Assembly (NCBI GenBank): GCA_022885665.1
Contig: JAGQDJ010000120.1
Coordinates: 248,001 to 312,000, forward strand
Direction: 5' to 3'
Length of the DNA stretch: 64,000 nt
From: Triops longicaudatus
Lineage: Eukaryota > Arthropoda > Branchiopoda > Notostraca > Triopsidae
Within the stretch, counting starts at the first letter, position 1; each line of letters begins with the position of its first letter. The notes beneath the pieces were generated by a model, which saw only the letters and a program-made list of their open reading frames with translations, was not told where the DNA came from and ran no database searches. This document shows positions 1 through 10,143 of this stretch, piece after piece. A program made the translations under genes and the position numbers.

Positions 1-71
1 TTAAAGGGAAAACGTTAGGAATATGTACAAATAAAAGAGAAAAGAAACCTTTAATGGCATAAAGGTTAAGG

Positions 72-1333
72 TCAAGTAAAAGTTTCCAAAAGAAGGGCAA
101 CGTTTCGTTCTTTGTGAGAGCATAAAAGGGGAAGAAAAACAAGAAACATACAGAATTTCCAATATCTTCCTCCCGGCCAAAATGCGGGATGCCATTCGTT
201 AGACAGCATTTCACGGATTCGTTGTCGAGTTTCTTGAGCTGACTTTCTCATAGGGCGTAGATCTTGTGGGGTTCTCGCTTCCTTTGTTCTGCAGACATTA
301 CAGCTACTACCGGGTATAGTTTTGTTATCCGCGATGTTAGTGATTTCGCCGGTAGTCCGTAGTTCGACAGCTCGGGTTAATCCGTCTCTTCCTGGGAGTA
401 GTTTGGTTATCCGTCCTCGTTTCCAAAACAGTCTTTTTCCCTCATCCTCGAGGCTTGCAGAGTGAGCAGCAAGCGGGCGATTGCTCAGCAATGCTTCTAT
501 AGTTCCCGTGAGTGTAATAAGTCCTTGTAGGGTCACACTTGTTCGTCCTACATTTCTTTTCGGTAGGGATTTAGTCAAACCGATTAAGTATTCCCAAAAA
601 ACTCGGTACCACGGATTGGATATATGTTTCCAGACAATCTTCCGGCTAGTCAGAAAGGACTCGATTTGTGGGGCTTGCTGGTATTTTTGAAGGAGCTTAG
701 CTATTGCTTAATAATTAGAGGCATTGTCTGAGGCAGCAATTTTGGGATAGCCTCTACGATTGACAAAACGTTAAAACGTATGGAGAAAGTATCGACACTG
801 AGATTTTCCACTAATTCTAGGTGTACGGCACGAGCTCGCACGCAAGAAAAGAGACATATGTAAGCTTTGATTTGATCGACAGCGGGAAGGTTACGGATTA
901 ACGGGGGACCTACAAAGTCTACTCTTGTAGCATCAAAGGGTTCGCCATCCGTAACGTGGTAGCTTGGGAGAGGTGGGGTCATGAAGGCTGAGTAGGATTT
1001 GCCTTGCAAACATTTGTAAGTGTAGCAATCCCAGATTATTCGTTTGGTTAACGTTAAAACTGCCAGATTCCAGGACTGTCCAATTTGTATCAAGAGATTA
1101 TTAGGTCCGAAATGTAAAGCTCGGATATGTAGGTCTTGAATGATAATCCGGCAAGATTTCCGTGTTTGGAAAGGAGTATTGGATATTTCAATTTGAGTTC
1201 GACCTCGACAACGAATGAGACCCTCGTCGTCCAAGAAGAGACTGAGTTGCTTAATAACGGAAAGGTTAGTGAGATTGGGGGACGGAAGAGCTTTCAGTAC
1301 GTCCGGATAACAGCGTGCTTGATCCAAGCGCAA
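72..1333 (-). pseudogene. BEL/Pao integrase remnant
   Basis: The 210-codon open frame at 1333-701 has the zinc-binding-like and core region of a retroviral-type integrase (HVTDGEPFDATRVDFVGPP and CVRARAVHLELV blocks). The SDNAS catalytic neighbourhood continues in another frame near 740-710 and is cut by a TAA. The next open frame (578-72) carries the LLPGRDGLTRAVELRT block of the C-terminal DUF5641 region. A poly-T run at 1379-1403 (poly-A in the element's sense) interrupts the region between RNase H and integrase. Non-functional. Confidence 0.75.
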
Positions 1334-1820
1334 AGTACGGGTCTGGCTAAGTTGTAATTCAGATACAGTTAATGGGTTTGTTTTTTTTTGTTTTTTTTTT
1401 TTTTTCGTCTGACCTGAATTCTAAATAAATCGATAAATCCAAGCAAAAATTCGCAGGACGCGATTCCAACTGTTGAAGCAGTGAAAAAGTGGGTTCTCAG
1501 GTTTGTTGGGTGGGGAAGGAGAAGGAACTTCAATAAGTAATATGAGGAGATTAACTGTAGGGGTACTCACCACCCAGCGAAACAAGGGCAAGGGGCCTCT
1601 GGACCAAAGCGGGGACTCTTGAAGTGGTTGTAGGTTAATATCCCGTGCAAGCAGGACAGCCAGATTTTCTTAGGATGTGCGTAAGCCAGTAAGAAGCCAA
1701 CAATTTTTGACAATAGCAACGATTTATGAAACTCTGGTTTCGAGGGCACGTCTTGGTGGTTTTGTTCCCTGTATCCAATGAAGGGCGACTTGTGAGTCTA
1801 ATCATAGTTGGAATCGGGCG

Positions 1821-2240
1821 TTAGAGAGTAGAGGAAAGGGTTTGCTTACGATATTGGGTTCCCTGTGTTATACTCAGAAGCTCGAGATGGGGTAGGGTGT
1901 AGTCTTTGAGTGGGGCGACTTTAGCCCTGCAAATAACGTAAGAGGCTTCGTTGTTAGCAACCAAGTATGCAACAGCTCCATATGCTCGTGGGCTAGCATT
2001 AGAGAAAACATGAAGCTCAGGTGACTGAAGTTCAGGCTTAAGATACACGTGAGGGATGGGGTGAATGTAGGCTTTTTTCGCTTTTTCTCCGGTCGTTGCA
2101 GGGTTTCGTGGAACTTCGTCATCCCGATCCAACTTAATTCCCCAGAGGTCTTGAGGAAAGATTCTTGCCTTGATTACAGTTGGGTTCAGAAACCCAATTG
2201 GATCACGGATTGGGTTGATACTTTAAAGAAGGGTTACATT
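1821..2240 (-). pseudogene. BEL/Pao pol remnant (RT thumb / RNase H side)
   Basis: The frame through 2132-1821, extended upstream to about 2220 in the same frame, contains the typical DPIGFLNPTVIKARI block that marks the RT/RNase H junction in BEL/Pao polyproteins, then a SNASPRAYGAVAYL block of the RNase H-like fold and the LPHLELLSI block. The fingers and palm of the reverse transcriptase are missing from the window, so the copy carries an internal deletion. Confidence 0.7.
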
Positions 2241-2826
2241 ACTGCCAACTGAGTTACAGTTTAGCTTACGTAAAAGGGCTTCAGTTGCGGAGGATGCGAG
2301 CAATTGTCAAAAATAATGTTAGCGTTGACTATTTTATCCCCAAAGGTGACAGGAGCTACAGCTGTCTGTAGAAGGATTAGCTCAGGCAAAGTAGGGATGA
2401 AACTGTTAAACAGATATCAGTGGGTGACCGGATCGTTGTTCCGTAGGTTTCGAAGCCAACGGAATGTAAGCTACTGTGGTGAGTTTTACCAGAAGTTCTG
2501 CGACGGAATTTAGAACGTTATTCTGATGACTTGGGTGTGTCTGTTGTTGGTTAAACAATTGTAGCAAAGTTTTATTCCGTAACAATTCGCTTACGCCCGT
2601 CGACACTGGGGTAGCGTTGACATTCCGCGGCTTTGTGATCGTCGCAGAATGGACAACGCATTTGGCATAGTAGCGAGCTAGCATTTACCAGAACTGTTGC
2701 TGATGGGTTACGACGCGACGAGGGTTGACTATGTTCAAGAAATGAGTTTCTGGAAGACTGCGAATCGTTTGGCTTACTTTCTTCTGCCGAGAAGGTTTCG
2801 GACTTGTAGTGGGGAGTTAAAGCTTC

Positions 2827-3519
2827 TCATTCTTCCTTGAGAAGTTTTCGTAGTGTAGGCAGCGTCCAAGGCTCCCCTCGGTTAGAACATGTAAGGTTCT
2901 GGTACAGATGTGATGGCAGTTTATACAGCATAATGCGTACAAGGAGACGCCCATTTGTGTCGACCGGCTCTTGAAGCCTTTCCAAAGTGTTCAAGTGATT
3001 TTCAATCGTCACGATGAATGCTTTGAGGTTTTTGTACTTTAAATCAGGATTATTTACGTCATAGAGAGCCTGGATGTGCGCATCAAGCAGTTTGTCCAGC
3101 TGACCGTAAGTTCGCCGGAGGGTTATAATGGCTCGCTCAAAACTTATCTTCCGATGGCTCGATTCCGAAAATGGTCTTCCTTGCTTCACGATGAAGTTGG
3201 CCAGGTAGGGGAATTTATTGACGGGGATTAAGTCGGACCGTAAATGAATTTGAGAGCGAAAGGTGTCCGAAAACGACTTCCATTGGAGGATGTCGCCATC
3301 AAAAGTTGGAAGTTTCATTTCTGAAAGCTTGTTTTTGGCCATCGGAGTTACTCCAGTTGCTTGCACAATATTTGGGTTTTCAGCTTGTCCAGTTGGAGGT
3401 GAGGAGATGATGCTTGTTCCCAAGTCACATTTGGGGTAGGTGTCGTGAGTACGGCTAACTTCGATTGCAAGTTTACTACGTACTATACTGAGCAGATAAA
3501 TGGGAATACTGCAAGTCAC
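2827..3519 (-). pseudogene. Gag fragment of the BEL/Pao element (DUF1759-like)
   Basis: An open stretch of 230 codons contains the hallmark of arthropod BEL/Pao Gag proteins: a segment reading KLPTFDGDILQWKSF followed by a helical region with an LxxLxQPVDTNGRLL-like stretch. The first dozen codons lie inside the inverted repeat described next, so the nominal start codon is LTR-like sequence and not a genuine Gag start. Downstream in the element's direction the zinc knuckle (CPFCDDHKAAEC) is in a different frame, which shows a frameshift. Not expected to make a functional product. Confidence 0.75.
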
Positions 3520-3960
3520 AGAAGTCTCAGTAAGCCTCTCGAGGCTGATTTACCTTCATTAAACGCCGACTAGTTTCTAACCAATCGCTGACTAAGGGAA
3601 AGAAAGGAACACCGCGAAATTTAAAAGCGGTTGCTTTATGAAAAAATACATACATATATAATTGAACTAAACGTTTTACGAAAGTGTATTTTTTTCTTTA
3701 TTTTCGTTACACAGAAATTTCCATTTCTCAGTTTCATTACTCAGAAAAAATTGCCCTACCCTTGCTATATGGGAACGCGAAAGCGAGCGCTTTTAAGCTT
3801 GGCGGTTTCCCTTCCTTTCCCTTACCTTCATTTCCCTTAGACAGCGATTGGTTAAATGAATCGGCGCTTAATGAAGGTTAATCAGCCTCGAGAAGCTTAT
3901 TTAGGCCTCTGCGACTTGCAGTGTTCCCATTTATCTGTTCAGTGTAGTGCATGGTTAATA
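3478..3960. repeat. Inverted LTR-like repeats, head to head
   Basis: About 3478-3635 and 3775-3960 are diverged reverse complements. For example CAGCGATTGGTTA at about 3842 matches the complement of the segment ending near 3593, the GAAGGTAAATCAGCCTCGAG core is shared, and the pairing continues through a GACTTGCAGT-TTCCCATTTATCTG block. The arms enclose about 140 bp. Because the left arm runs directly into Gag, the repeat is probably the element's 5' LTR, with a second LTR fragment in the opposite orientation. A foldback element is the alternative. The pairing ends sharply near 3478 and 3960. Confidence 0.7.
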
Positions 3961-4890
3961 CGAAGTGGTATTCCATTAATCTCTATAGGCTCAAAAAAAT
4001 GTAGACTTCACGTGTTAGCCCATAAAGTCACCTACCATATACTAAGGAGCAATTTTGCGCGTTAAACTGGTTTTCAACAATGATTGTGACAAATGCAAGT
4101 GCAACTTAAGAATAGTTCTAAACTTTGATTGCTGCTACAGAAAGTATCTTAATTTTTTCCATGGAAATTCCTCATTTTTCAAGCTTAGAGATTCGAACTC
4201 TTGTTTTATTAAAAAAAAAAGAATAACCTCACTGTTGCTTTGTCGTTTCTTTGTCAGTAGATGCAGCACTACGAGCTTCCTTCTCCCGTAAAAATATTTT
4301 TGCCAAATTACAAAGGTCTAATGAAGCTACTTAAAGCTAAATTACCTTCATTAGCTCATCAAGACTCTTGAACAAATAACGTACTCGCTAGATAAGAAAC
4401 AGGCCTGGAAATTTGAAAGTTACTTAGTAAAATGTACTAGCTTATAAGCATATTCGGAATGCTTTAAATTTTGTTGAATCAGCCCTCGCTGCCTTCAAAG
4501 AAAATTTAGCCTTAGAAGACAAAAGGATGTTCATGCTGAGTCAAGTAGGAAAACAAATGAGAAAAAATCCCCCCAGGTGGCTTAATTAGAGCTTGTAATT
4601 TGTGAAGTACAGTTTTTCATTGTTCAAAGTAGTGCAATAAACCGCGCACGCGCACTCATTAAGCCACGTAAGGGTCATTTCCACGATCTCGAACAAATGA
4701 GAAAAGAACATAGCCTAAACATGTAGCCTTTTTCTGATTTTTTCCTTATTTAAGCACATATAGGCCGCCTGTTGTTCATGCAACGTGGATCCTAAAACAA
4801 AGCAACAATAATTCCCCTATACAGCCCTAAAAGAGAAATTGAAATACGGTCTACGTCCCTATCTTTTAAGTTCGCGTAACATTTTGTAGT
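3961..4890. other. AT-rich non-coding stretch
   Basis: No open frame with a recognisable domain, no splice-consistent exon and no clear repeat was seen on either strand. Confidence 0.5.
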
Positions 4891-5960
4891 TTAATTGCGA
4901 AAATTCATAAATGCAGAAACATAATTGCACGACAGAAATCAGATATGATGCGGAAATAAGTTTTACTGCACAAGTTCATAAAAACTTAAAAATTTACGAC
5001 ATTCTAAAGAAATCAGACATACTACAGCAGTGGTGCCCAACCTTTTTTCACCCGAGGGCCGCGCGCGACATGGTATAAAATCTCGCGGGCCTGAATGTTC
5101 CGGTTTCGCCAGAATCATGCCGACGTTAAAAATGAAATTATGCAGTGATATACATGAGCGGTATAAATGAACGGTCCGTTTGAGGCACCTTCGCGGGGCG
5201 GATGTGGCCCGCGGGCCGTAGTTTGGGCACCACTGTACTACAGAAAGTCGGGTATACTGGAGAAATTTAGATGGATGCAGAAATTTAGATTTATTGCGGA
5301 CATTTGGATAAAAAAATCAGAAATTCAGATTGACTGCAAAACTTATAAGTAACAGTACAAATGCTTGTCTACTACTATTAGAATGTATTGCACAAGTTCA
5401 GATATAGTACAAGGTACTGTACAAGTTCAGATATGCTGCATATATTTCGATTTACGGTAGGAATTTACAAATTGCAGAAATTTCAATTATAATGCAGAAA
5501 TACAAACTTAAACCCCAAACTTATCAGTGAATTTCTTAATTGAGACATTTTCTTTGTGAAAAAGAGCTAGAACAGTATTTCTGTGTGGTATGTTGTAATA
5601 AATGTTCAGACTGTAACATTCCTTGCTAATTTATTTTCGTGTTTCTATACCCTACTCCTTTTTTTCGCCCTGTTGGACCGCCTGACAGCCCTTTCAAAGC
5701 CACGATTCTTTTCTGCAATGTATTTGACATTACGCAGCATATCTAAGCTTTTGCAATTCATTTGAATTTCTGCATTTTATCGGGATTTCTGTAGTATACT
5801 CGAAAGTCTGCAGTATATTTAAGTCCTCTAGTATACCCGAATTTCTACGACCTGTGTGGATTTCTCCAGTGTATCTGAAATGTCTGCTGTACATCTGAAT
5901 TTCTCCGGTATATATTAAATTCTGCATAAGATCTCAGTTTTCCAGCATATTTGAGCATCT
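4890..5960. repeat. Degenerate short-period minisatellite in two opposed arms
   Basis: From about 4890 to 5500 the + strand repeats variants of ATACTGCAGAAATTCAGAT with a period of roughly 20-25 bp. From about 5745 to 5960 the complement of the same motif (GAATTTCTGCAGTATAT and variants) is repeated. The two arms face each other around a 250-bp spacer. Copies are strongly diverged. A hAT-type MITE is inserted in the left arm. Confidence 0.65.
5028..5235. mobile_element. hAT-type MITE, 208 bp, with 8-bp target duplication
   Basis: The ends are CAGTGGTGCCCAAC and its complement GTTTGGGCACCACTG. They are flanked by a perfect 8-bp direct repeat, TACTACAG, at 5020-5027 and 5236-5243. The interior is GC-rich (GGGCCGCG, GGATGTGGCCCGCGGGCCG), as in many non-autonomous hAT elements. 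No transposase is present. Terminal inverted repeats, the CAG start and the 8-bp duplication together make the hAT assignment firm. Confidence 0.9.
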
Positions 5961-6203
5961 ACAGTTTTTATGAAATTCATTTATTTTTTTCTTTATTCCC
6001 TACTATTGTTAGCTATTAAACAAGATTAAATAAATGTACGCTAAACGACCTCTGTTTCTATTCTGAGAATAAATGGCACCTGTAAGGATACGACAAGGAA
6101 ATCATCCTACCTTTTACATTATTTTGATTATTTTCTATTTATTTTTCGTAGCATTTAGATGACGTGAACCTTGAATTGTAATTTCTTTGTGTTCGTGTTG
6201 TAG

Positions 6204-7928
6204 GGTGTTGCTGTCATATCCGTCTTCTTCATTTGCGTCTCGGTGCTGTCTTTTTGCCTTAAAACGCATCCTAACATGCGAGTGCCCGTCATGAGAAACG
6301 TAACAGTCCACGGCCCGGGCAACCTCACATCCTGGACGCTCGACAAGTCTCGTACCGAGGCTCATCAAGCCTTCTTCTACGTCGAGCTGGTCTGCAATGC
6401 TTGGTTCACTTTCGAGATTATCATCCGTTTCATCGTCAGCCCGGACAAGTGCGAATTCATGCGATCGGTGGTCAACATCATCGATTTCATCGCCACGCTC
6501 AGCTTTTACACCGACATGCTGCTCCAAGAGCTAGCCCACGACCTGGAAAACGCCGATATCCTCGAGTTCTTCAGCATTATTCGTATCTTACGTTTGTTTA
6601 AGCTCACGCGCCACTCTCCTGGGCTCAAGATTCTTATTCACACCTTCAAAGCTTCCGCCAAGGAGCTCACATTATTGGTCTTCTTCCTCATGCTAGGTAT
6701 TGTCATCTTCGCTTCGCTAGTTTACTACGGTGAGCGCCTCCAAGCCAATCCACATAACGATTTCAAGGTAACAAAAGGAACATTTTTACTTGACATCTGC
6801 TTCCTTTCCTCTTTCCCCGTTATCATTTGGAACCTCTGTTCTCCTACTCTGCTGCACTCAAAACAACAAAGTAGCTTACAATAACACAAGATGTCATGGG
6901 CCTGTCACTAGGCCTTGCAGCGACTCGTAACCCAAAGAACGACACAACATTTCTTTCTCTACGTGACGTGCGTGTATTGTTACTTTCACTTCTGGAAGAC
7001 TGAGAAATCATCCTTTATCATTGCAGAGTATTCCCGAAGGCCTTTGGTGGGCCATTGTCACTATGACAACAGTGGGCTATGGGGACATGGCGCCGAAAAC
7101 GTACGTTGGAATGTTTGTGGGCGCATTATGTGCGTTAGCAGGAGTGCTTACCATTTCCTTGCCCGTGCCTGTTATCGTGTCCAACTTCTCCATGTTTTAC
7201 AGCCATACCCAAGTAAGTCAAGCAGCGTCAGCGAAGTGATTGCGAAAAAAAAAAAGAAAAAGAAAATCGCGAATGAAACAGGGTTGGTTGAGCCAGGAAA
7301 AAGGCATAAAAGAGTAAAAGACGTAAGAACGGTGGCCAAAAATTAATCCCACCCCTAATCTTAATTAAAGGCTCGCTCCAAATTACCGAAGAAGCGCCGT
7401 CGTGTTTTACCCGTGGAGCAACCCCGTCGAAAACGCGAGCGAGATCGAGCTGGAGGCGAAGGATCTATGGCACGGAGATTGGGGTTGGGTACGGGGACTG
7501 CCAAATTAACGCAACCCCTAGCGGCTCGATTAGGCAAGTCAATTTCTGTTCCTTACGTTACCCCTACTTTCCCATTGCACCATAATAACTGCGTAAGGAT
7601 TAGTCTGAATGTCAAGCCTGCTTTACTGTCAATGCCAAACCAATTGCAGGTTACTTGAATGGAACAGGATTTTATGCCAATCGAAATAACCTGCAGAACA
7701 CCCCCTATATGGCCACACTAACCCCGCCAGCTCCGACGTTTACCCAACCGCTTCAAGCGCGCCCAGCAACCAACATTGATGTGTCGAGCTGGGCGCCCTA
7801 CGGTAAATTTAATCATCAGTGTTGCACCAGCTTTTGACGCTTGTTTAAATTTGTCTTGTATTATAGTACCCCCCGTACCGAAAAAAGAACCCGCCAAAAC
7901 TGAAACAGTCTCGACATTTGCCTTGTAA
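6204..7928 (+). CDS. Shaw: Voltage-gated potassium channel, Shaw/Kv3 type (3' part)
   Basis: Five exons are read: 6204-6767, 7027-7212, 7371-7533, 7650-7802 and 7867-7928, giving the last 375 residues. The first begins in S1, covers the S1-S2 loop, S3, the S4 voltage sensor (RILRLFKLTRHSPGLKIL) and S5. The second holds the pore with the TTVGYGDMAP selectivity filter and S6 with PVPVIVSNF. The third opens with the Shaw-specific basic tail ARSKLPKKRRRVLPVEQP, which identifies the subfamily. The N-terminal T1 tetramerisation exons are not in the window, so the gene starts upstream of position 1 or the exon was missed. Exon phases agree at every junction. The intron after 7533 uses a GC donor (GGCAAGT). 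If it is not spliced, the protein ends at 7656-7658 with a different tail. Role: a delayed-rectifier-like K+ channel in excitable-cell membranes. Confidence 0.92.
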
Positions 7929-8760
7929 TGGGGAAACCTCCAGAAATGGACCAAAAGATAAACAAACGGCCAAAAAAGTTTTTCGTTCGCATCCTTCCTT
8001 GTATAAGGCTGTTATACACTGCTTCCCGCGCGAGGCTTAACCTGGGTTAAGCGCAACCAGCGTTCCTAACTGGCACCCATCTAGGGTTAAAATGATGGGC
8101 ATCCATTTTATGTATCAGTGGAGACTTAATAACGTCTAACCGTTGCCAGTGATTTGTAGGAAATACATTAATAATATGTTTAATATAAAAATGCTGTTTC
8201 AATCTTGACATAAAACAAATTCATTTCAGCTAACTTTTCCTATCACTTAATTTTTGAAAACCACGGTTATGCATGGATGGCGAAGTGCAATGCTATTTCC
8301 TGGTCTCGGAAAGAATAGATAAACAAAAATAAAACGGGTATGAAACAATCCTCTGAACTAAAAAAATAAGCTGGGACAAACGAAATACAATTCGTTTAGG
8401 CTGCCTAAACAAAATGTAAAACCTTACTGCTTGTATCAGAATACATGTTCACTTGAACGAATGGTCTGAATATTGGTTTTGCTGACTCGACTAGGTTACG
8501 CCACACTCTTTAGAAAATAGTACTGCAGCAAAAAGGTTTGTTTATGTTATGGACACATGGCTCCACTTAACGACGGGAAGCGTATTACTAATCCCAACGC
8601 CTTGGGGAGTATATCCATTGCTTTCTTCAGCAATTGTCAGTCGGTAAAAGAACCCTGTAAACATGTCCTTTAAGTACTGGGTTAAGGAGTGTGTAGGAAG
8701 CAGTTTGACACTATTAACTCCAATTGCGAGGTGGGGTCATTAAACAAACCCGTACCGCAA
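7929..8760. other. Probable Shaw 3' UTR and spacer
   Basis: Non-coding AT-rich sequence following the Shaw stop. Candidate AATAAA-type signals occur near 8319-8332. No other feature seen. Confidence 0.4.
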
Positions 8761-9170
8761 ACCTGACCTTATTTGACACGCTGAGGCGTGCTAAGTTGAC
8801 AGCATAATTTAGTTAAAATACAGTACAACTAGACAATGAAAATCACTCTGAAAACAAAAAGAAAAGTGAGATCTGTAAACAGATAAATTCTGATTATGGT
8901 TAATTCGACCACATTTTGTAACGTAAGAAAAACGTCAGTTAACCAGCCTGAGTATGTTGACACGTGAAAATATGCTAAGTTGTCAAGAGAACCAAACCCT
9001 AAACTTACTTATTCAGAACAGAATAATTGGAAAGTGAGCAAAAACAAACCGGGAGACAAGAGACAAATACAATGTATTTTTTCTCACAAAATTTATAGTT
9101 GACAAGGAAAATCAACCTAGGTTACTTTGACACGCCAACGCGTGTTATCTTGTCACAAAGATTCAAAGAG
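8761..9170. repeat. Three diverged copies of a ~178-bp repeat with a TTGACACGC dyad
   Basis: TTTGACACGC-TGAG-GCGTG followed by TAAGTTGACA at about 8774, TTGACACGTG...TAAGTTGTCA at about 8956 and TTTGACACGC-CAAC-GCGTG...CTTGTCA at about 9130 recur at nearly constant spacing. Each is preceded by a similar CCTGA/CCTAGGTTA block and followed by a GAAAGTGAG-like block about 95 bp later. Two copies carry a perfect CACGC/GCGTG inverted repeat. It lies between the convergent Shaw and GABBR1 genes. Confidence 0.55.
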
Positions 9171-10143
9171 TCTGGCCAATTTTAACGTTTCGCGCTTTTT
9201 CTGTTACTACTTAATGAGCATCTAAATGTATAACCGTTAGATGTGGATATATTCTGAACCTCAATTAAGTCATCACATGTTCGAAAAAAAAAATAAAAAT
9301 AAAAGCATTACTAGTATGCTGTGGATTTTAATTGATAGATTGTACGGACGGTACTGAATATTTGCAGAACGCAGCTCAACCACCCTTTGAACCGGTTGTT
9401 CACTAACTTCTGCCAAAAAAATCGTTATTTTTAAATTCTGTTGTTTACGAAATACGCTTCAGTTACAATCGCACTGCAGTATCAGTCTGGCTTTCATGCG
9501 TCGTGTAAAATTACTCTGTAGAATGCTTTTAACGTAATGTTCAACTTGACAGTAGTTTCTGTCAATTTACTAACAACTAAAATAGCCACAACGAGAAATG
9601 TAGCACCCATTAAATAAAAACAGCAAAATTAGATTTTTAGTTCTCGTTTAACTTTTGTTGTTTTCCCCATGAAGATTTTTTAGCTGATATTTGCTTTGCG
9701 TGTGATTTTTTACAACCCCAAGGTGTAAGTTATGATTCAGAAGCTACAAATTTTTTTAATTACTTCTAGTTTTGTAATGAAGTTACGATTTTTGTCTCAC
9801 TTTGCAATTCACGACGAGCGGCGAAGAAATTTCATTAAAAGTAAAGAGACGCAATGTTGGGAATAAATAAACTTTGATTGTAATATAAACGTTGAGGAAT
9901 GGTAAGTACTCAAAGTTGTTCGCGGAAAGAATAAAAACAATGAAAAACAATCACAACACGTGGCAACTAGGACATCTTCTAGAATGAAGCCAAGCAGAAA
10001 TTACTCGAAGCAGTATTGCTCAGAGATACGATTCTTCCAATGCGTACTTCCCTGTTAAACCCAAACACCCCAACCCCAAAGAAACTTAATTACTACAACA
10101 AATCCCACGCAACCACCTATAAACAACTCCGAAATTAAACTTT
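9171..10143. other. Intergenic AT-rich spacer, Shaw / GABBR1
   Basis: No coding signal. It probably includes the GABBR1 3' UTR on the minus strand next to 10143. Confidence 0.4.

Larger units (their letters stand above)
72..3519 (-). mobile_element. Degenerate BEL/Pao LTR retrotransposon
   Basis: Read on the minus strand, fragments appear in the order of a BEL/Pao element: a DUF1759-type Gag region (about 3519-2827), a zinc-knuckle remnant (about 2660-2600), a piece of the reverse transcriptase/RNase H connection (about 2220-1820), an integrase core (1333-701) and an integrase tail of the DUF5641 type (about 690-180). The reading frame shifts repeatedly and an in-frame stop interrupts the integrase near 710. 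Only about 300 bp separates the knuckle/protease region from the end of the RT domain, so most of RT is deleted. The element is therefore dead. It probably lies in a 5' intron of, or just upstream of, the Shaw gene. Family assignment rests on domain order and recognisable motifs; I could not align it. Confidence 0.8.

Noticed and set aside
6135..6527. 130-codon frame antisense to the Shaw S1-S4 exon
   Set aside because: It is the shadow of a strongly conserved channel exon on the other strand.
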